From an uncultured Faecalibacterium sp. (GTDB taxonomy: Bacteria > Bacillota > Clostridia > Oscillospirales > Ruminococcaceae): a stretch of 64,000 nucleotides of DNA. Positions within the stretch are counted from its first letter, which is position 1. Each line of letters starts with the position of its first letter. Location of the stretch: contig CALWZL010000003.1 of assembly GCA_944385995.1 (NCBI GenBank), positions 41,401 to 105,400 on the forward strand, written 5' to 3'. A program made the translations under genes and the position numbers. A model generated the notes under the pieces. The model saw nothing but the letters and a program-made list of their open reading frames with translations, did no database searches and was not told where the DNA came from. Shown piece by piece: positions 25,414 to 34,452 of the stretch.

Positions 25414-25481
25414 AGGGTTTCACCTCCTGCTGTGTTTGCTCCCTGCCCCATCCTATGCAGGGAGCCGCCCGCCTGTCACAC

Positions 25482-25518
25482 AAAAAGCCCCCGGCCGGAA
25501 TTTCATCCAGACGGGGGC
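25482..25518 (-). terminator. Terminator of the YeiH-family gene
   Basis: GCCCCCG / CGGGGGC stem (extended imperfectly through CCGGCC) with TTTTT on the minus strand. Confidence 0.75.
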
Positions 25519-25542
25519 GGAGATGCAAGCGATTTGCCGGGG

Positions 25543-26571
25543 TTACCAGATGCCGATGACATGCTGCATGCCCAGGCTGACCGCAGCGATGGCAATCCAG
25601 CAGCACAGGCCCATCAGGATGGGCTTGCCGCCGGTGCGGACCAGCTTGACCAGGTCGGTGTTGAGGCCGATGGCACCCATGGCCATGATGATGAAGAACT
25701 TGGACAGTTCCTTGAAGGGCTGGAACACCGAGGCATCCACCCCGGCGGTGGTGGCGACGGTGGTAATGACCGAGGCCAGCACAAAGAACAGGATGAAGAA
25801 GGGGAACACCTTTTTCAGGGAGAAGGTGTTTTCCTGGCTGCCGCCGGCCCGCTTGGCCTTGGCGGTGCGCCAGACGGCCAGCACCAGCGTGATGGGGATG
25901 ATGGCCAGGGTCCGGGTCAGCTTGACGATGGTGGCCTGATCCAGGGTGTTGGCGCCGGGGTGCATCCCGTCCCAGGCGGAGGCGGTGGCGGTCACCGACG
26001 AAGTATCGTTGACGGCGGTGCCCGCAAACAGGCCGAAGCCCTCATTGGACAGGCCCAGCACGCTGCCCAGGGTGGGGAAGGTCAGGGCCGCAATGATATT
26101 GAACAGAAAAATCACCGAGATGGCCTGGGCGATCTCGTCGTCGTCCGCGTCGATGACGGGGGCAGTGGCGGCAATGGCCGAGCCGCCGCAGATGGAGGAG
26201 CCCACACCCACCAGGGTGGAGATATTGGTGGGAATCCGCATCAGCTTATGCAGGATAAAAGAGACAATCAGCGAGGTGGAAATGGTGGACAGGATGACCG
26301 GCAGCGAGGTCGCGCCCACCCGGGCAATCTCGGACAGATTCAGTCCGAAGCCCAGCAAAATCACTGCATACTGCAAAATCTTTTTGGAGGTATAGGCGAT
26401 GCCGGCCTGGGTGGACACCTTGTTGCGGTAAAACAGGGCGATCACCATGCCGATCAGGATGGCGAACACCGAGCCGCCTACCACCGGGAATGCCTTGCCC
26501 AGCAGCCAGCAGGGCACCGCCAGCACCAGGCAGAGAACCACGCCGGGCGCCAATTCTTTCGTTTTTGTCAT
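25543..26571 (-). CDS. YeiH-family putative sulfate exporter
   Basis: 342 residues from the ATG at 26571 (GGAAGGA upstream). About ten hydrophobic helices; the family signature is [31 protein letters not shown], given here by its key Gly/Cys/Asp residues near position 115-145, plus [15 protein letters not shown]. The PF03601 family is annotated as sulfate exporter on limited evidence and members occur beside LysR regulators of the CysL/YeiE type, as here (divergent, 121 bp). Substrate is therefore uncertain. Confidence 0.88.
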   Translation of the reverse strand: MTKTKELAPGVVLCLVLAVPCWLLGKAFPVVGGSVFAILIGMVIALFYRNKVSTQAGIAYTSKKILQYAVILLGFGLNLSEIARVGATSLPVILSTISTSLIVSFILHKLMRIPTNISTLVGVGSSICGGSAIAATAPVIDADDDEIAQAISVIFLFNIIAALTFPTLGSVLGLSNEGFGLFAGTAVNDTSSVTATASAWDGMHPGANTLDQATIVKLTRTLAIIPITLVLAVWRTAKAKRAGGSQENTFSLKKVFPFFILFFVLASVITTVATTAGVDASVFQPFKELSKFFIIMAMGAIGLNTDLVKLVRTGGKPILMGLCCWIAIAAVSLGMQHVIGIW

Positions 26572-26692
26572 ATGATTCCTTCCTTTCCAATCACTGCCAC
26601 CAATATACTCCTCTTTTTGCATTATGTAAAATGATGCTTCTTTATTTTTCGATAAGATTTTGTTATACTTGGTTCCAAAGGAGGCTGTATGG

Positions 26693-27571
26693 ATGCTGGA
26701 TTTTCGCGTCGAAACTTTTCTGGCGGTCTGCGAGACCATGAATTTCACCCGGGCGGCCGAACGGCTTCACATCACCCAGCCGGCGGTGTCGCAGCACATC
26801 CACGCCCTGGAAACCCAGTACGGGACCCGGCTCTTTGTCTATGAGGGCAAACAGCTCCGTCTGACCGAGAGCGGCCAGCTGTTTTTGCAGACGGCGGCCA
26901 CCATGCACCACGATGTCTGCCGTCTCCAGGAGGCTCTGCGCCAGATGGACGCCCGGCGCCATCTGCGCTTCGGGGCCACCTTGAGCATCGGCGAATACAT
27001 CCTGCCCGGTCCCCTGCTCCGTCTGCTGACCGAGGACCCGGCCCTTCAGCTGCGGATGCACACCGCCAACACCCAGGAACTGTTCCATCTGATGGACCAG
27101 GGCGAGCTGGACTTTGCGATTGTGGAGGGCAACTTCGATCAACAGGTCTACGAAGGCCTGGTCTACTGCACCCAGCGGTTTATCCCGGTGGCGGCCCCGG
27201 CGTATTCTTTCCCCGGGCCGGTGCAGCGGATGGCCGACCTGCTGGAAGCCCGTCTGCTGATCCGGGAACCGGGCTCGGGCACCCGGGGCGTCCTGGAACG
27301 GGCCCTGGAATCCTGCAACCTCACCGTCCAGGACTTCCGGTATCTCACCGAGCTGGGCAGCCTCAACCTGATTAAATCTCTGGTCTGTGCCGGGGCCGGC
27401 ATCTCCTTCTTTTACCAGCCGGTGGTGCAGGCCGAACTGGACCGGGGCGAGCTGGTGGAAATCCATCTGGAGGAGGGCGACATCCGCCACGACTTCACCT
27501 TTTTGTGGCGGCGGGGCAGCGCCTTTGCCCCCTATTACCGGGAGATGTTCCGGCTGCTGCGCCAGCCCTGA
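26693..27571 (+). CDS. LysR-family regulator divergent from the YeiH-type exporter
   Basis: 292 residues from the ATG at 26693, with AAAGGAGG 9 bases upstream. The N-terminal helix-turn-helix is [32 protein letters not shown]; the effector domain begins near residue 90 with [17 protein letters not shown] and contains [12 protein letters not shown], the usual ligand loop of the CysL/CbbR branch. The intergenic region carries a GCAT-N11-ATGC dyad (26618-26636) of LysR type. It probably controls the exporter gene. Confidence 0.9.
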   Translation: MLDFRVETFLAVCETMNFTRAAERLHITQPAVSQHIHALETQYGTRLFVYEGKQLRLTESGQLFLQTAATMHHDVCRLQEALRQMDARRHLRFGATLSIGEYILPGPLLRLLTEDPALQLRMHTANTQELFHLMDQGELDFAIVEGNFDQQVYEGLVYCTQRFIPVAAPAYSFPGPVQRMADLLEARLLIREPGSGTRGVLERALESCNLTVQDFRYLTELGSLNLIKSLVCAGAGISFFYQPVVQAELDRGELVEIHLEEGDIRHDFTFLWRRGSAFAPYYREMFRLLRQP

Positions 27572-27582
27572 CACAAAACAGT

Positions 27583-27615
27583 CCCCCGCTTCCTGCTCAT
27601 CACAGGAGGCGGGGG
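27583..27615. terminator. Bidirectional terminator between LysR and DUF4097 genes
   Basis: CCCCCGCTTCCTG / CAGGAGGCGGGGG, 13-bp near-perfect stem with a 7-base loop; short T stretches on both sides. Confidence 0.7.
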
Positions 27616-27630
27616 ATGTTTCAACATGTG

Positions 27631-28473
27631 TCAGCCCAGCAGCCGGACCCGGATCCCTCCGTTGTTCACCGAGAAATCAATGGATTTTTTCGCGCTGGTG
27701 TTTCCGTTGCTCTTCAGGTTGGTGTGTTCGTCTCTGGCGGATACGTTGATGTTGTATTCATCGTTTCGCCCCATCAGAACCCCTTCGATGGCGCCATTGT
27801 GCAGGTCACATCGATAGGCATCGGCCTGGGTCTGGTCAAAGTGGACCGCGCCGTTGTCGGCCTCAATCTCCACTTTCTGTGCGGTGATCTTGGACAGCTC
27901 GACGGCCGCACTGTCTGCCTTGAGGGACAGTTGGTCCGCGTTTCCGCCTGTGATGTCAAGGCTGAGGTTGTCGGCCTCCACATTCAGCCTGCGGGTATCC
28001 AGGTCCTTCAGGGTGAGGCTTGCATTGTCGGCCTCCACCTCAATGTCCTCATAGGCCCGGGCCGGCAGAACGATGACGGTGGCGGGCGTGGAATTCAAGT
28101 TCTCCATCCTGCCCAGTTTCCGAATCTTCAAGGTGTTGCCCTCCACCTCAAAGGTATAGAGGCTCTGCGCCTCTGGCTCGATATAGGTCACCCGGATTTC
28201 GTCGGTGTTTCCGGTTTTGATGGACAGGTTGGCGTCCACCTCTTGGATCTCCACCTTGGTGATATTCTGGCTGGTGGTGTAGGTCCGGCGGGCCAGGTCG
28301 GAGGCCTGAACCTCCTGGGCCGCCTGGATGGAGGAGGCCATATCCTCCAGCTCTTGCTCGACGGCCTGTCCGCTCCCGTCCAGCACCTTGCTGGCAATCT
28401 GTAAGGTCGCGCAGCTGCACAGCAGCGCCGCCGCCAAAGCCGCCGAACCGGCCAACAACAGGATTTGTTTCAT
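27631..28473 (-). CDS. DUF4097-family beta-helical lipoprotein
   Basis: 280 residues from the ATG at 28473 (AAGGAGG upstream). Lipoprotein signal MKQILLLAGSAALAAALLCSC with the lipid cysteine at about residue 21. From residue 90 the chain is made of repeated short strands such as EVEADNASLTLKDLD, NVEADNLSLDITGG and EIEADNGAVHF, the parallel beta pattern of DUF4097. Proteins of this kind accompany small ABC exporters and GntR regulators and are thought to monitor or stabilise the envelope; the role is not established. It is the last gene of a four-gene operon. Confidence 0.85.
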   Translation of the reverse strand: MKQILLLAGSAALAAALLCSCATLQIASKVLDGSGQAVEQELEDMASSIQAAQEVQASDLARRTYTTSQNITKVEIQEVDANLSIKTGNTDEIRVTYIEPEAQSLYTFEVEGNTLKIRKLGRMENLNSTPATVIVLPARAYEDIEVEADNASLTLKDLDTRRLNVEADNLSLDITGGNADQLSLKADSAAVELSKITAQKVEIEADNGAVHFDQTQADAYRCDLHNGAIEGVLMGRNDEYNINVSARDEHTNLKSNGNTSAKKSIDFSVNNGGIRVRLLG

Positions 28474-28492
28474 CGGTTTTCCCTCCTTTTCA

Positions 28493-29257
28493 TCAGCTGA
28501 GATTGAGGCGGTGTTTGAGGAAATAGACGGTGATGCCATAATAGATGGCCCCCACCACGGCGGTGCAGCCCGAAATTACCCAGAGGGCCAGATGAAGGGT
28601 GGCCACCCAGTTGTTGTGGAACTCCACCTCGGGAACAGGCATAACCTCGGTCAAAACCGTGGTGGCCAGGCTGAGAAGCACAAACCACACCACCGACAGG
28701 GCCATTTTATGGCTGCTGAAGCTGTACCCCGCGGCCAGCGCGGCGTAAAACTGGAGGCAGAGGGTGCATCCTGCCACAAATCCCAGCACTGCCAGCTCCA
28801 GCAGGAACAGCCCATTGTCCGGGAAGGCCACCGCCACCCCGTGGACGCTCACCAGAGGAATCCCCACTTGGATTCCACCCGCCCCGATGGTAAAGGCGGT
28901 GCTGTCGGCCAGAATGCACAGGGATCCCAGGCTCATCGCCAGCGTCGCGGCAAACCAGGCCACCGCCGCCACCAGCTTGGCCCACAGGTGCTGGTGAACC
29001 GTCACCGGCAGGGTGAACATCAGGTAGCCCTCATCCCCCAGCAGATTCTGTTTGAACCGCAGGATCATGGCCGCCACATTCACCAGGATGCAGGCCAAAA
29101 CGGCCAGGGCGCACAGGGCTTTCAGCAGGTCCCCCAGGTCGCCCAGATCGTCGGTGAAGAACCGGGCTCCCACAGCCAGGGCCAGCATCACCAGATACAT
29201 GGGAATCATCACCCGGGCCGTGGCCCGGAATTCCTGTTTTATCAGCTTTGTCAGCAT
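28493..29257 (-). CDS. ABC-2 type transporter permease
   Basis: 254 residues with six membrane helices and the N-terminal KLIKQEFRATARVMIPMYLV typical of YtrC/ABC-2 membrane subunits. The EGYLMFTLPVTVHQHLWAKLV loop is a good match to the family. It overlaps the upstream ATPase gene by 7 bases. With that ATPase it forms an exporter of the YtrABC kind, usually induced by cell-wall or membrane stress. Confidence 0.88.
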   Translation of the reverse strand: MLTKLIKQEFRATARVMIPMYLVMLALAVGARFFTDDLGDLGDLLKALCALAVLACILVNVAAMILRFKQNLLGDEGYLMFTLPVTVHQHLWAKLVAAVAWFAATLAMSLGSLCILADSTAFTIGAGGIQVGIPLVSVHGVAVAFPDNGLFLLELAVLGFVAGCTLCLQFYAALAAGYSFSSHKMALSVVWFVLLSLATTVLTEVMPVPEVEFHNNWVATLHLALWVISGCTAVVGAIYYGITVYFLKHRLNLS

Positions 29258-29949
29258 TTGAACACCTCCCGAAACAGTGCGTCCACACTCATGCCTTTTT
29301 CTTCCCGCAGCTGGTCCACCTCCGACTGGAGGACCAGCTGTCCGTTTTTCAGGAAAATCACCTGGTCCAGCAGTTTCTCCACGTCGGCGATCAGATGGGT
29401 CGAGATGACCACCGCGGCCTCGGGGTTATAGTTTGCGATGATGGTGGAAAGGATGTAGTCCCGGGTGGCGGGGTCCACCCCGCCGATGGGTTCATCCAGC
29501 AGATACAGCATGGCCGCCCGGCTCATCACCAGAATCAGCTGAACCTTTTCCCGGGTGCCCTTGCTCATCTCCCGGACCCGGAGGGCCGGATCGATGTTGA
29601 GATCCGACAGCATCTGCCAGGCCACATCCTGACGGAAATCCCCATAGAAATCCTGGTAAAAATGGACCAGCTGCTTCGCCGTCATCCAGTCCGGCACCGC
29701 CATCCGCTCCGGCAAATAGCTGACCTGTGCATGGCTGGCGGGGCTGCCCGGTGCCTGGCTGCAGACCAGAATTTCTCCCGAAGTCGGGGTCAGCAGGCCG
29801 CAGGCCAGCTTGAGCAGGGTGGTCTTGCCGCTGCCGTTGGGCCCCAAAAGCCCCACAATCCGCCCCGGCTCCACCGTCAGACTGACCCCGTCCAGGGCCG
29901 TCAGCCCTCCATAGCGCTTGGTCACCTCTTTGTATTCCAAAACAGGCAT
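29251..29949 (-). CDS. ABC transporter ATPase (YtrB-like)
   Basis: 232 residues. Walker A LGPNGSGKTTL at about residues 34-44, signature variant MSKGTREKVQLIL in place of LSGGQ, Walker B MLYLLDEPIGGVDP, H-loop VISTHLI. The MSKG-type signature is normal for this subfamily. It begins one base after the GntR stop and ends inside the permease gene, so the three are translationally linked. Confidence 0.93.
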   Translation of the reverse strand: MPVLEYKEVTKRYGGLTALDGVSLTVEPGRIVGLLGPNGSGKTTLLKLACGLLTPTSGEILVCSQAPGSPASHAQVSYLPERMAVPDWMTAKQLVHFYQDFYGDFRQDVAWQMLSDLNIDPALRVREMSKGTREKVQLILVMSRAAMLYLLDEPIGGVDPATRDYILSTIIANYNPEAAVVISTHLIADVEKLLDQVIFLKNGQLVLQSEVDQLREEKGMSVDALFREVFKC

Positions 29950-29950
29950 T

Positions 29951-30319
29951 TCAGCTCTCTCCTTTCATTTCCTGTTCCACCAGCCGCAGGATTTCCTCCC
30001 CGCTGTAGCCCAGCTGTTCCATCTTGTCCAGAAAGGTCTGAATCTGCCGCTGGGCACACTGGTTTCTCGCTGCTTCGATCCGGGCCCGGTCCTCGGTGAC
30101 AAACCGCCCCGCCGTCCGCTGACTGTACACCAGGCCTTCCCGTTCCAGTTCGGTCATGGCCCGCTGCATGGTGTTGGGATTGACCCCCGCCTCTCCGGCC
30201 AGGTCCCGCACTGAGGGCAGCCTCTCCCCCGGCGGCCATCCTCCCGACACAATCGTTCTCTGAATCTGTTCGATCAGCTGCGCATAAATCGGCGCATCAC
30301 TGGAAAACTGCCATTTCAT
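29951..30319 (-). CDS. YtrA-type GntR regulator
   Basis: 122 residues from the ATG at 30319, which has GGGAGG 6 bases upstream; the longer frame is not supported. The winged helix is APIYAQLIEQIQRTIVSGGW then LPSVRDLAGEAGVNPNTMQRAMTELEREGLV, and the short C-terminal helical tail places it in the YtrA branch, which represses its own ABC operon and is relieved by cell-wall antibiotics. A matching dyad covers its promoter. Confidence 0.92.
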   Translation of the reverse strand: MKWQFSSDAPIYAQLIEQIQRTIVSGGWPPGERLPSVRDLAGEAGVNPNTMQRAMTELEREGLVYSQRTAGRFVTEDRARIEAARNQCAQRQIQTFLDKMEQLGYSGEEILRLVEQEMKGES

Positions 30320-30350
30320 ATGCCGCCTCCCTTTTTTCTTCCGTGTTGTT

Positions 30351-30387
30351 GTATTAATATAATAATACAGTTTGAGCCGTTTGTCAA
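30351..30387 (-). promoter_or_regulatory. Promoter and YtrA-type operator of the GntR-ABC operon
   Basis: Minus strand: TTGACA (30387-30382), 17-bp spacer, TATTAT (30364-30359). The dyad GTATTA-N6-TAATAC (30351-30368) covers the -10 box, a repressor position. Confidence 0.75.
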
Positions 30388-30543
30388 CAGGCAAACGCAT
30401 CTTTTTCAGATGCCGCAAAAGCAGTCGCTGCATCGTGTTTTTCGCTCGGTCTTGCGGCTTGCGGCGGACCTGTTCCAACCTGGCCCGGCCGGGGGACATG
30501 ATACAGTGTTCCGGCAAAACAGCGGACCAGCTCCCCACGCCAC

Positions 30544-30572
30544 TTGATTTTTCCCGCCCCATGCCCTATCAT
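30544..30572 (+). promoter_or_regulatory. Promoter of the PPC-domain gene
   Basis: TTGATT (30544-30549), 17-bp spacer, TATCAT (30567-30572), about 65 bases before the start codon. Confidence 0.45.
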
Positions 30573-30638
30573 GGAAACAGAACGGCAGGCCCTCCCGTCC
30601 TGCCCGCACAGCTTACATCACCAGAAAGAGGAACCGAC

Positions 30639-31067
30639 ATGGAATACCGCAAATTTGACAACACCTATTTTCTCCGCATCCAGCGGGGCGAAGAAATCCT
30701 GGCCAGCCTGGCCGCCCTCTGCGAAACAGAACAGATCACCCTGGGCACCATCACCGGCATCGGCGCGGTGGGTGAGGTGACCCTCGGGGTCTTTGACCGT
30801 CAGCAGTTCGCCTACCAGTCCCAGACCTACACCGGCGACTTTGAGATCGCCTCCTGCACCGGCACCGTCACCACCATGGAGGGCAAGCCCTATTTTCATC
30901 TTCATATGGTGGTGGGCAACCCCACCCTGGATGTCTGCCACGGCGGCCATCTGAACCGCGGCGTCATCAGCCTCACCGGTGAATTTGTCCTGACCGCCCT
31001 GTCCGGCCGGGTCGAGCGGAAATACAGCCCCGAGGTGGGTCTGAATCTGTTCGAGTTTGTGGACTGA
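30639..31067 (+). CDS. PPC (PCC/DUF296) domain protein
   Basis: 142 residues from the ATG at 30639 (AAGAGG 7 bases upstream). One PPC domain: YFLRIQRGEEILASLAALCE, then GTITGIGAVGEVTLGVFD, and the central HLHMVVGNPTLDVCHGGHL with the conserved histidines that hold a metal in bacterial trimers. The fold is shared with plant AT-hook proteins but bacterial forms have no AT-hook and their role is unknown. Single-gene unit with its own terminator. Confidence 0.88.
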   Translation: MEYRKFDNTYFLRIQRGEEILASLAALCETEQITLGTITGIGAVGEVTLGVFDRQQFAYQSQTYTGDFEIASCTGTVTTMEGKPYFHLHMVVGNPTLDVCHGGHLNRGVISLTGEFVLTALSGRVERKYSPEVGLNLFEFVD

Positions 31068-31091
31068 GATTTTCCCTCTTTGCTCCAGACA

Positions 31092-31134
31092 AAAAGCCGC
31101 AGCCCGGACGGTTTTCCCGCCGGGTGCGGCTTTT
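31092..31134. terminator. Bidirectional terminator after the PPC gene
   Basis: AAAAGCCGC / GCGGCTTTT stem continuing through CCCGG / CCGGG, with A and T runs on both ends. Confidence 0.85.
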
Positions 31135-31297
31135 GTGTTGGGTGCACGGGACCTCCATCGACCAAATTTGCACCACTCCGATTCAGCCGGGCCCGCAGTC
31201 GTTCGACGTGTTTCAAATCAAAACAGCCAATCTAGACACAAAAAGGGCCTGTGATGGAAATATGTCCATTTCTGCATCATTTCGTGCCCGTTTTCGT

Positions 31298-31326
31298 TTG
31301 ACTTTTCGCGGGTTTCATTGTACCAT
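31298..31326 (+). promoter_or_regulatory. Promoter of the ArsB/NhaD-type permease gene
   Basis: TTGACT (31298-31303), 17-bp spacer, TACCAT (31321-31326), about 50 bases before the start codon. Confidence 0.5.
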
Positions 31327-31379
31327 TATGAAGCAAATTACAAGGCCCGCCGGGCCGGAAAGAGAGAGTTGGTATTCGC

Positions 31380-32648
31380 ATGATCTACGCCTTGATCCTA
31401 TTTGCCATCACCTATGTGCTGATGTTGATCTTCAGCGCATACCGGCCCTACATCGCAGTGGGGTCGGCCATCATTTTCATCGCCACCGGCATGCTGCCCT
31501 TCAATGAGATTGTGGGGGCCATCGACTTCAACGTCCTGTTGATGATCGCCGGCACCATGGGCCTGGTCCAGCTGTTCATTGACAGCAAAATGCCCGCCCT
31601 GCTGGCCGATCTCATCATGGAGAAGGTCCCCAATGTCCAGATGGCCGCTGTTGCCCTGGCGCTGTTCGCCGGCGTCATCTCAGCCTTTGTGGACAATGTG
31701 GCCACCGTCCTGATGGTGGCCCCCATCGCCATGGAAATCTGCAAAAAGCTCAAGACCAATCCCGTCCCCTTCATCATCGGCGTCGCGGTGTCCTCCAACC
31801 TGCAGGGCGCCGCCACCCTGGTGGGCGACACCACCGCCATCATGCTGGGTTCCTACGCCAACATGAACTTTTTGGACTTTTTCTTCTACAAGGGCCGGCC
31901 CAGCATCTTCTGGGCCGTGGAGCTGGGTGCGCTGGCTTCCGCTCTGATTCTGGCCTGGCTGTTCCGCAAGGAAAAGAACCCCATCCCCAAGGCTCCCACC
32001 CGCACCAAGGTCAACGACTTTGTCCCCACCTACCTGCTGGTGGTCATGCTCGCCCTGCTGATCTCGGCTTCCTTCATTCCCAACAAGCCCGACATCACCA
32101 ACGGTATGATCTGCGTTTCTCTGCTGGTGGTGGGTATGATCTACACCCTGTTCAAGACCCAGAATTTCTCCATCGCCATCAGCCCCATCAAGGCCATCGA
32201 CTTTGAGACCATCGGCCTGCTGTTCGGCCTGTTCCTGGTCATCGGCGGCATCACCCACATGGGCGTGGTGGACGCCGTGGCCAACCTGCTGGCCCAGATG
32301 GGCGGCGGCAGCCTCTTCGTCATCTACACCGTCATCGTCTGGGCTTCGGTCCTCTTCTCCGCCTTCATCGACAACATCCCCTATGTGGCCACCATGCTGC
32401 CTGTGGTCACCGGCCTGGCCGCGGCTCTGAACGTGGACCCCACCGTCCTCTATTTCGGCCTTCTGTCCGGCGCCACCCTGGGCGGCAACTGCACCCCCAT
32501 CGGCGCCTCGGCCAACATCACCGGCATCGGCATCCTGCGCCGCGCCGGCTACGAGGTCAAGAGCAGCGACTTCTTCCGCATCGGTATCCCCTTCACCCTG
32601 GCAGCCGTCATTCCGGCTTACATCTACATCTGGGCCATGTTCCACTGA
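31380..32648 (+). CDS. ArsB/NhaD/P-protein superfamily ion permease
   Basis: 422 residues, 11-12 membrane helices in two halves. The paired family motifs are FVDNVATVLMVAPIA in the first half and FIDNIPYVATMLPV in the second, with SSNLQGAATLVGD and GATLGGNCTPIGASAN as the helix-break loops. This is the ion transporter superfamily fold of ArsB, NhaD and the tyrosinase P protein. Substrate could be arsenite, Na+/H+ or a dicarboxylate; there is no arsenic gene nearby, so none is assigned. Ribosome site AGAGAGAG is present. Confidence 0.88.
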   Translation: MIYALILFAITYVLMLIFSAYRPYIAVGSAIIFIATGMLPFNEIVGAIDFNVLLMIAGTMGLVQLFIDSKMPALLADLIMEKVPNVQMAAVALALFAGVISAFVDNVATVLMVAPIAMEICKKLKTNPVPFIIGVAVSSNLQGAATLVGDTTAIMLGSYANMNFLDFFFYKGRPSIFWAVELGALASALILAWLFRKEKNPIPKAPTRTKVNDFVPTYLLVVMLALLISASFIPNKPDITNGMICVSLLVVGMIYTLFKTQNFSIAISPIKAIDFETIGLLFGLFLVIGGITHMGVVDAVANLLAQMGGGSLFVIYTVIVWASVLFSAFIDNIPYVATMLPVVTGLAAALNVDPTVLYFGLLSGATLGGNCTPIGASANITGIGILRRAGYEVKSSDFFRIGIPFTLAAVIPAYIYIWAMFH

Positions 32649-32665
32649 TTCATAGAACTTCCGCA

Positions 32666-32701
32666 AAAGGCGCGGACCTCGTGAGAGGCCCGCGCCTTTT
32701 C
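32666..32701. terminator. Bidirectional terminator after the ion permease
   Basis: AAAAGGCGCGG-ACCTC / GAGG-CCCGCGCCTTTT, strong stem with A and T runs. Confidence 0.88.
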
Positions 32702-32711
32702 TTGGTTCCTT

Positions 32712-33641
32712 TCAGTTCCCGGCGTTGATGGCAATCTGTTCCTGTTTTTCGCACTCATCCTCCATCTGGGCATTCAGTGCGGAATCCATCCGGTCCAGCT
32801 TGTCCAGCACCCGGCGAATCTGTTTGCGGGTGTCCTGCACCTGGTTGTGGGACTCCACAATGTGCGCCCGCACCGTCCAGTCGGTGAACAGGTTGTCAAA
32901 AAAGAAGTCCGCAAACCGCAGAAACCCATCCACTGCGACCTGAAGATCCCCCTGGATCTCCACATCCGCCAGCTCGGTCTTGAACCGCCGCAGATCCACC
33001 TGCAGCTGTTCCACCTGTTCCTGGGCGGTGTCCAGATGGTTGTATTTGGCCATGTCCGACCAAAAACCGCCGCCCATGATGTCCAAGTTGCTCCAGCTCT
33101 CGGCCGCCTCCAGGGACTCCAGCACCTTTTCGGTCTGACGCAGGGCGGACTGCCCGGCCTGGATCGCCTCCTGAATCTCCTGTTTGCGGAGTTTGATGGC
33201 AATCACCCGGCTTTCACTCTCCATCAATTCCTGGGCGGCGGGGCTGTTGGTCTCCCTGATTTGCCGGAAACGCTCCAACAGGGCATCCTGGTACCGGCCC
33301 TCACAGCCCGACAATTCCTTCAGCCGGCTTCCCAGACGGTCCAAATCCGCGTCAATGGAGGCCAGGTCCCGGGCTGCGGCGTCATACCGCACCCGGGCCG
33401 CATAGGCTTCCTGCCGCTCCTTGTCCAGCTTTTCATCCATCCGGCCCACCACCTGGTAAAAGAAAGCCGCCAGGCTTCCCTGTTCCAGCCGGTCCACGTC
33501 GGCTTGCTCCGCCCGTTTCGCCTTCTCCAGCTTCCAGACCCGGGAGGCCACCTCCTCCCGCTGGGCCTGCAGCTCTCTGTATTTGGTGTCCGCGAGCTTT
33601 TTCTCGGCCACCTGCTGCCAAAGCATCTTCAAATCTTCCAT
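32712..33641 (-). CDS. Coiled-coil protein of unknown function
   Basis: 309 residues from the ATG at 33641 (AAAGGAG 7 bases upstream). Two long charged helical stretches (about 1-110 and 140-200) are rich in heptads with Leu/Ala, for example ELQAQREEVASRVWKLEKAKR and IAIKLRKQEIQEAIQAG. A less charged middle-to-C-terminal part includes WSNLDIMGGGFWSDMAKYNHLDTAQEQVEQL and FLRFADFFFDNLFTDW, shown by key aromatic residues. No signal peptide or membrane helix. I do not recognise the family; GGGFWSDMAKY might be a useful search motif. Third gene of a small operon. Confidence 0.75.
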   Translation of the reverse strand: MEDLKMLWQQVAEKKLADTKYRELQAQREEVASRVWKLEKAKRAEQADVDRLEQGSLAAFFYQVVGRMDEKLDKERQEAYAARVRYDAAARDLASIDADLDRLGSRLKELSGCEGRYQDALLERFRQIRETNSPAAQELMESESRVIAIKLRKQEIQEAIQAGQSALRQTEKVLESLEAAESWSNLDIMGGGFWSDMAKYNHLDTAQEQVEQLQVDLRRFKTELADVEIQGDLQVAVDGFLRFADFFFDNLFTDWTVRAHIVESHNQVQDTRKQIRRVLDKLDRMDSALNAQMEDECEKQEQIAINAGN

Positions 33642-33668
33642 GGTGCGGCTCCTTTCCCCCTGGATTCC

Positions 33669-33860
33669 TCACTCCACCAGACCATATCTGCGATACCATT
33701 CCATCATCTGACTGTAGATCAGCCGGTTGCCCAGGTATTGGCGGTAGGTGGCGGATTTTTCCTTTCCTGCCGCCTTCAGCTTTTCCATCTGCTCTTTCTC
33801 ATACGCGGCCTGCCGGGTCAGATCTGCCAGCATGGCCTCGAAGGCTTCCAATCGCTCCAT
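33669..33860 (-). CDS. Small helical protein of unknown function (63 residues)
   Basis: Residues 1-35 are a charged helix (ERLEAFEAMLADLTRQAAYEKEQ), and the rest reads GKEKSATYRQYLGNRLIYSQMMEWYRRYGL. An excellent AAAGGAGG lies 5 bases before the ATG, which makes this a real gene even though its first 43 bases overlap the end of the upstream gene in another frame. The overlap implies coupled translation. Function unknown. Confidence 0.7.
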   Translation of the reverse strand: MERLEAFEAMLADLTRQAAYEKEQMEKLKAAGKEKSATYRQYLGNRLIYSQMMEWYRRYGLVE

Positions 33861-34312
33861 GATTCCTCCTTTGTCCCGTCACAAATTTCCTGTAACCGCT
33901 GTTTCAGCAGTTGATACCGCAGGCATTTTTCTTCCTTGGCAAAGTGGACCTCCCGGAACTGTTCGGGGTTGCCTGTATAACAGAGCATTTCCCCGCCGAA
34001 CTGTTCGCTGGTCAGGTCAAAGACATGGCCGTCCACCACGTTGTAGCAGTGATAATTGCCACCGGGACGGAGGATGCCGTACACCTGTCCGCCGAAGATA
34101 TCCTGCGCCAAAAACGCCGTGATGGAGCACTGCCCCAGGGTCTTGTTGGCCGGGGTCCAGCCCGCGCGCAGGCGGGGCGCACAGGTCGCCGCGCACCAGG
34201 CCCCGGACGACAGCCGGTTGTACAAATCCCGCGGCGTCGCAATGCCCCTGTATGCCCCGGTGATGGCCAGAACATCCGCCTGCTCCCAGCCATAAAAGAG
34301 ATATTCGCCCAT
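33818..34312 (-). CDS. YunG-like protein
   Basis: 164 residues. The segment ACAPRLRAGWTPANKTLGQCSITAFLAQDIFGGQ-Y followed by GNYHCYNVVDGHVFDLTSEQFG (key residues LGQCS and DLTSEQF) matches what I know of YunG-like proteins, whose function is undetermined; a conserved Cys and His hint at an enzyme. A C-terminal tail reads in frame through the start of the next gene. GGAGG precedes the ATG. First gene of a three-gene operon with the 63- and 309-residue proteins. Confidence 0.65.
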   Translation of the reverse strand: MGEYLFYGWEQADVLAITGAYRGIATPRDLYNRLSSGAWCAATCAPRLRAGWTPANKTLGQCSITAFLAQDIFGGQVYGILRPGGNYHCYNVVDGHVFDLTSEQFGGEMLCYTGNPEQFREVHFAKEEKCLRYQLLKQRLQEICDGTKEESWSDWKPSRPCWQI

Positions 34313-34390
34313 CTTCTGCCTCCTTTTCTGGGACTTTCTGTCTGATTGTATTGTATCATGCGCCGCGGCATTTGGACAGCCCCAACCGAA

Positions 34391-34431
34391 AAAACAGCGT
34401 GCCCGCCGGAACCTCCGGTCAGAGCACGCTG
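34391..34431 (-). terminator. Terminator at the end of the nan operon
   Basis: CAGCGTGC / GCACGCTG stem enclosing a second CCGGA / TCCGG hairpin, followed by TTTTTT on the minus strand. Confidence 0.8.
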
Positions 34432-34452
34432 CTGCGTGTGGAAAGGTTGGAT

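Larger units (their letters stand above)
30320..30638. other. Intergenic region between divergent GntR and PPC-domain genes
   Basis: Contains the GntR operon promoter and operator (30351-30387) and the PPC gene promoter (30544-30572). The 150 bp in between show no credible gene. Confidence 0.5.

Noticed and set aside
24685-26634. 649-codon plus-strand open frame
   Set aside because: Antisense to the GH25 and YeiH genes and crosses two terminators; Gly/His/Asp-rich composition.
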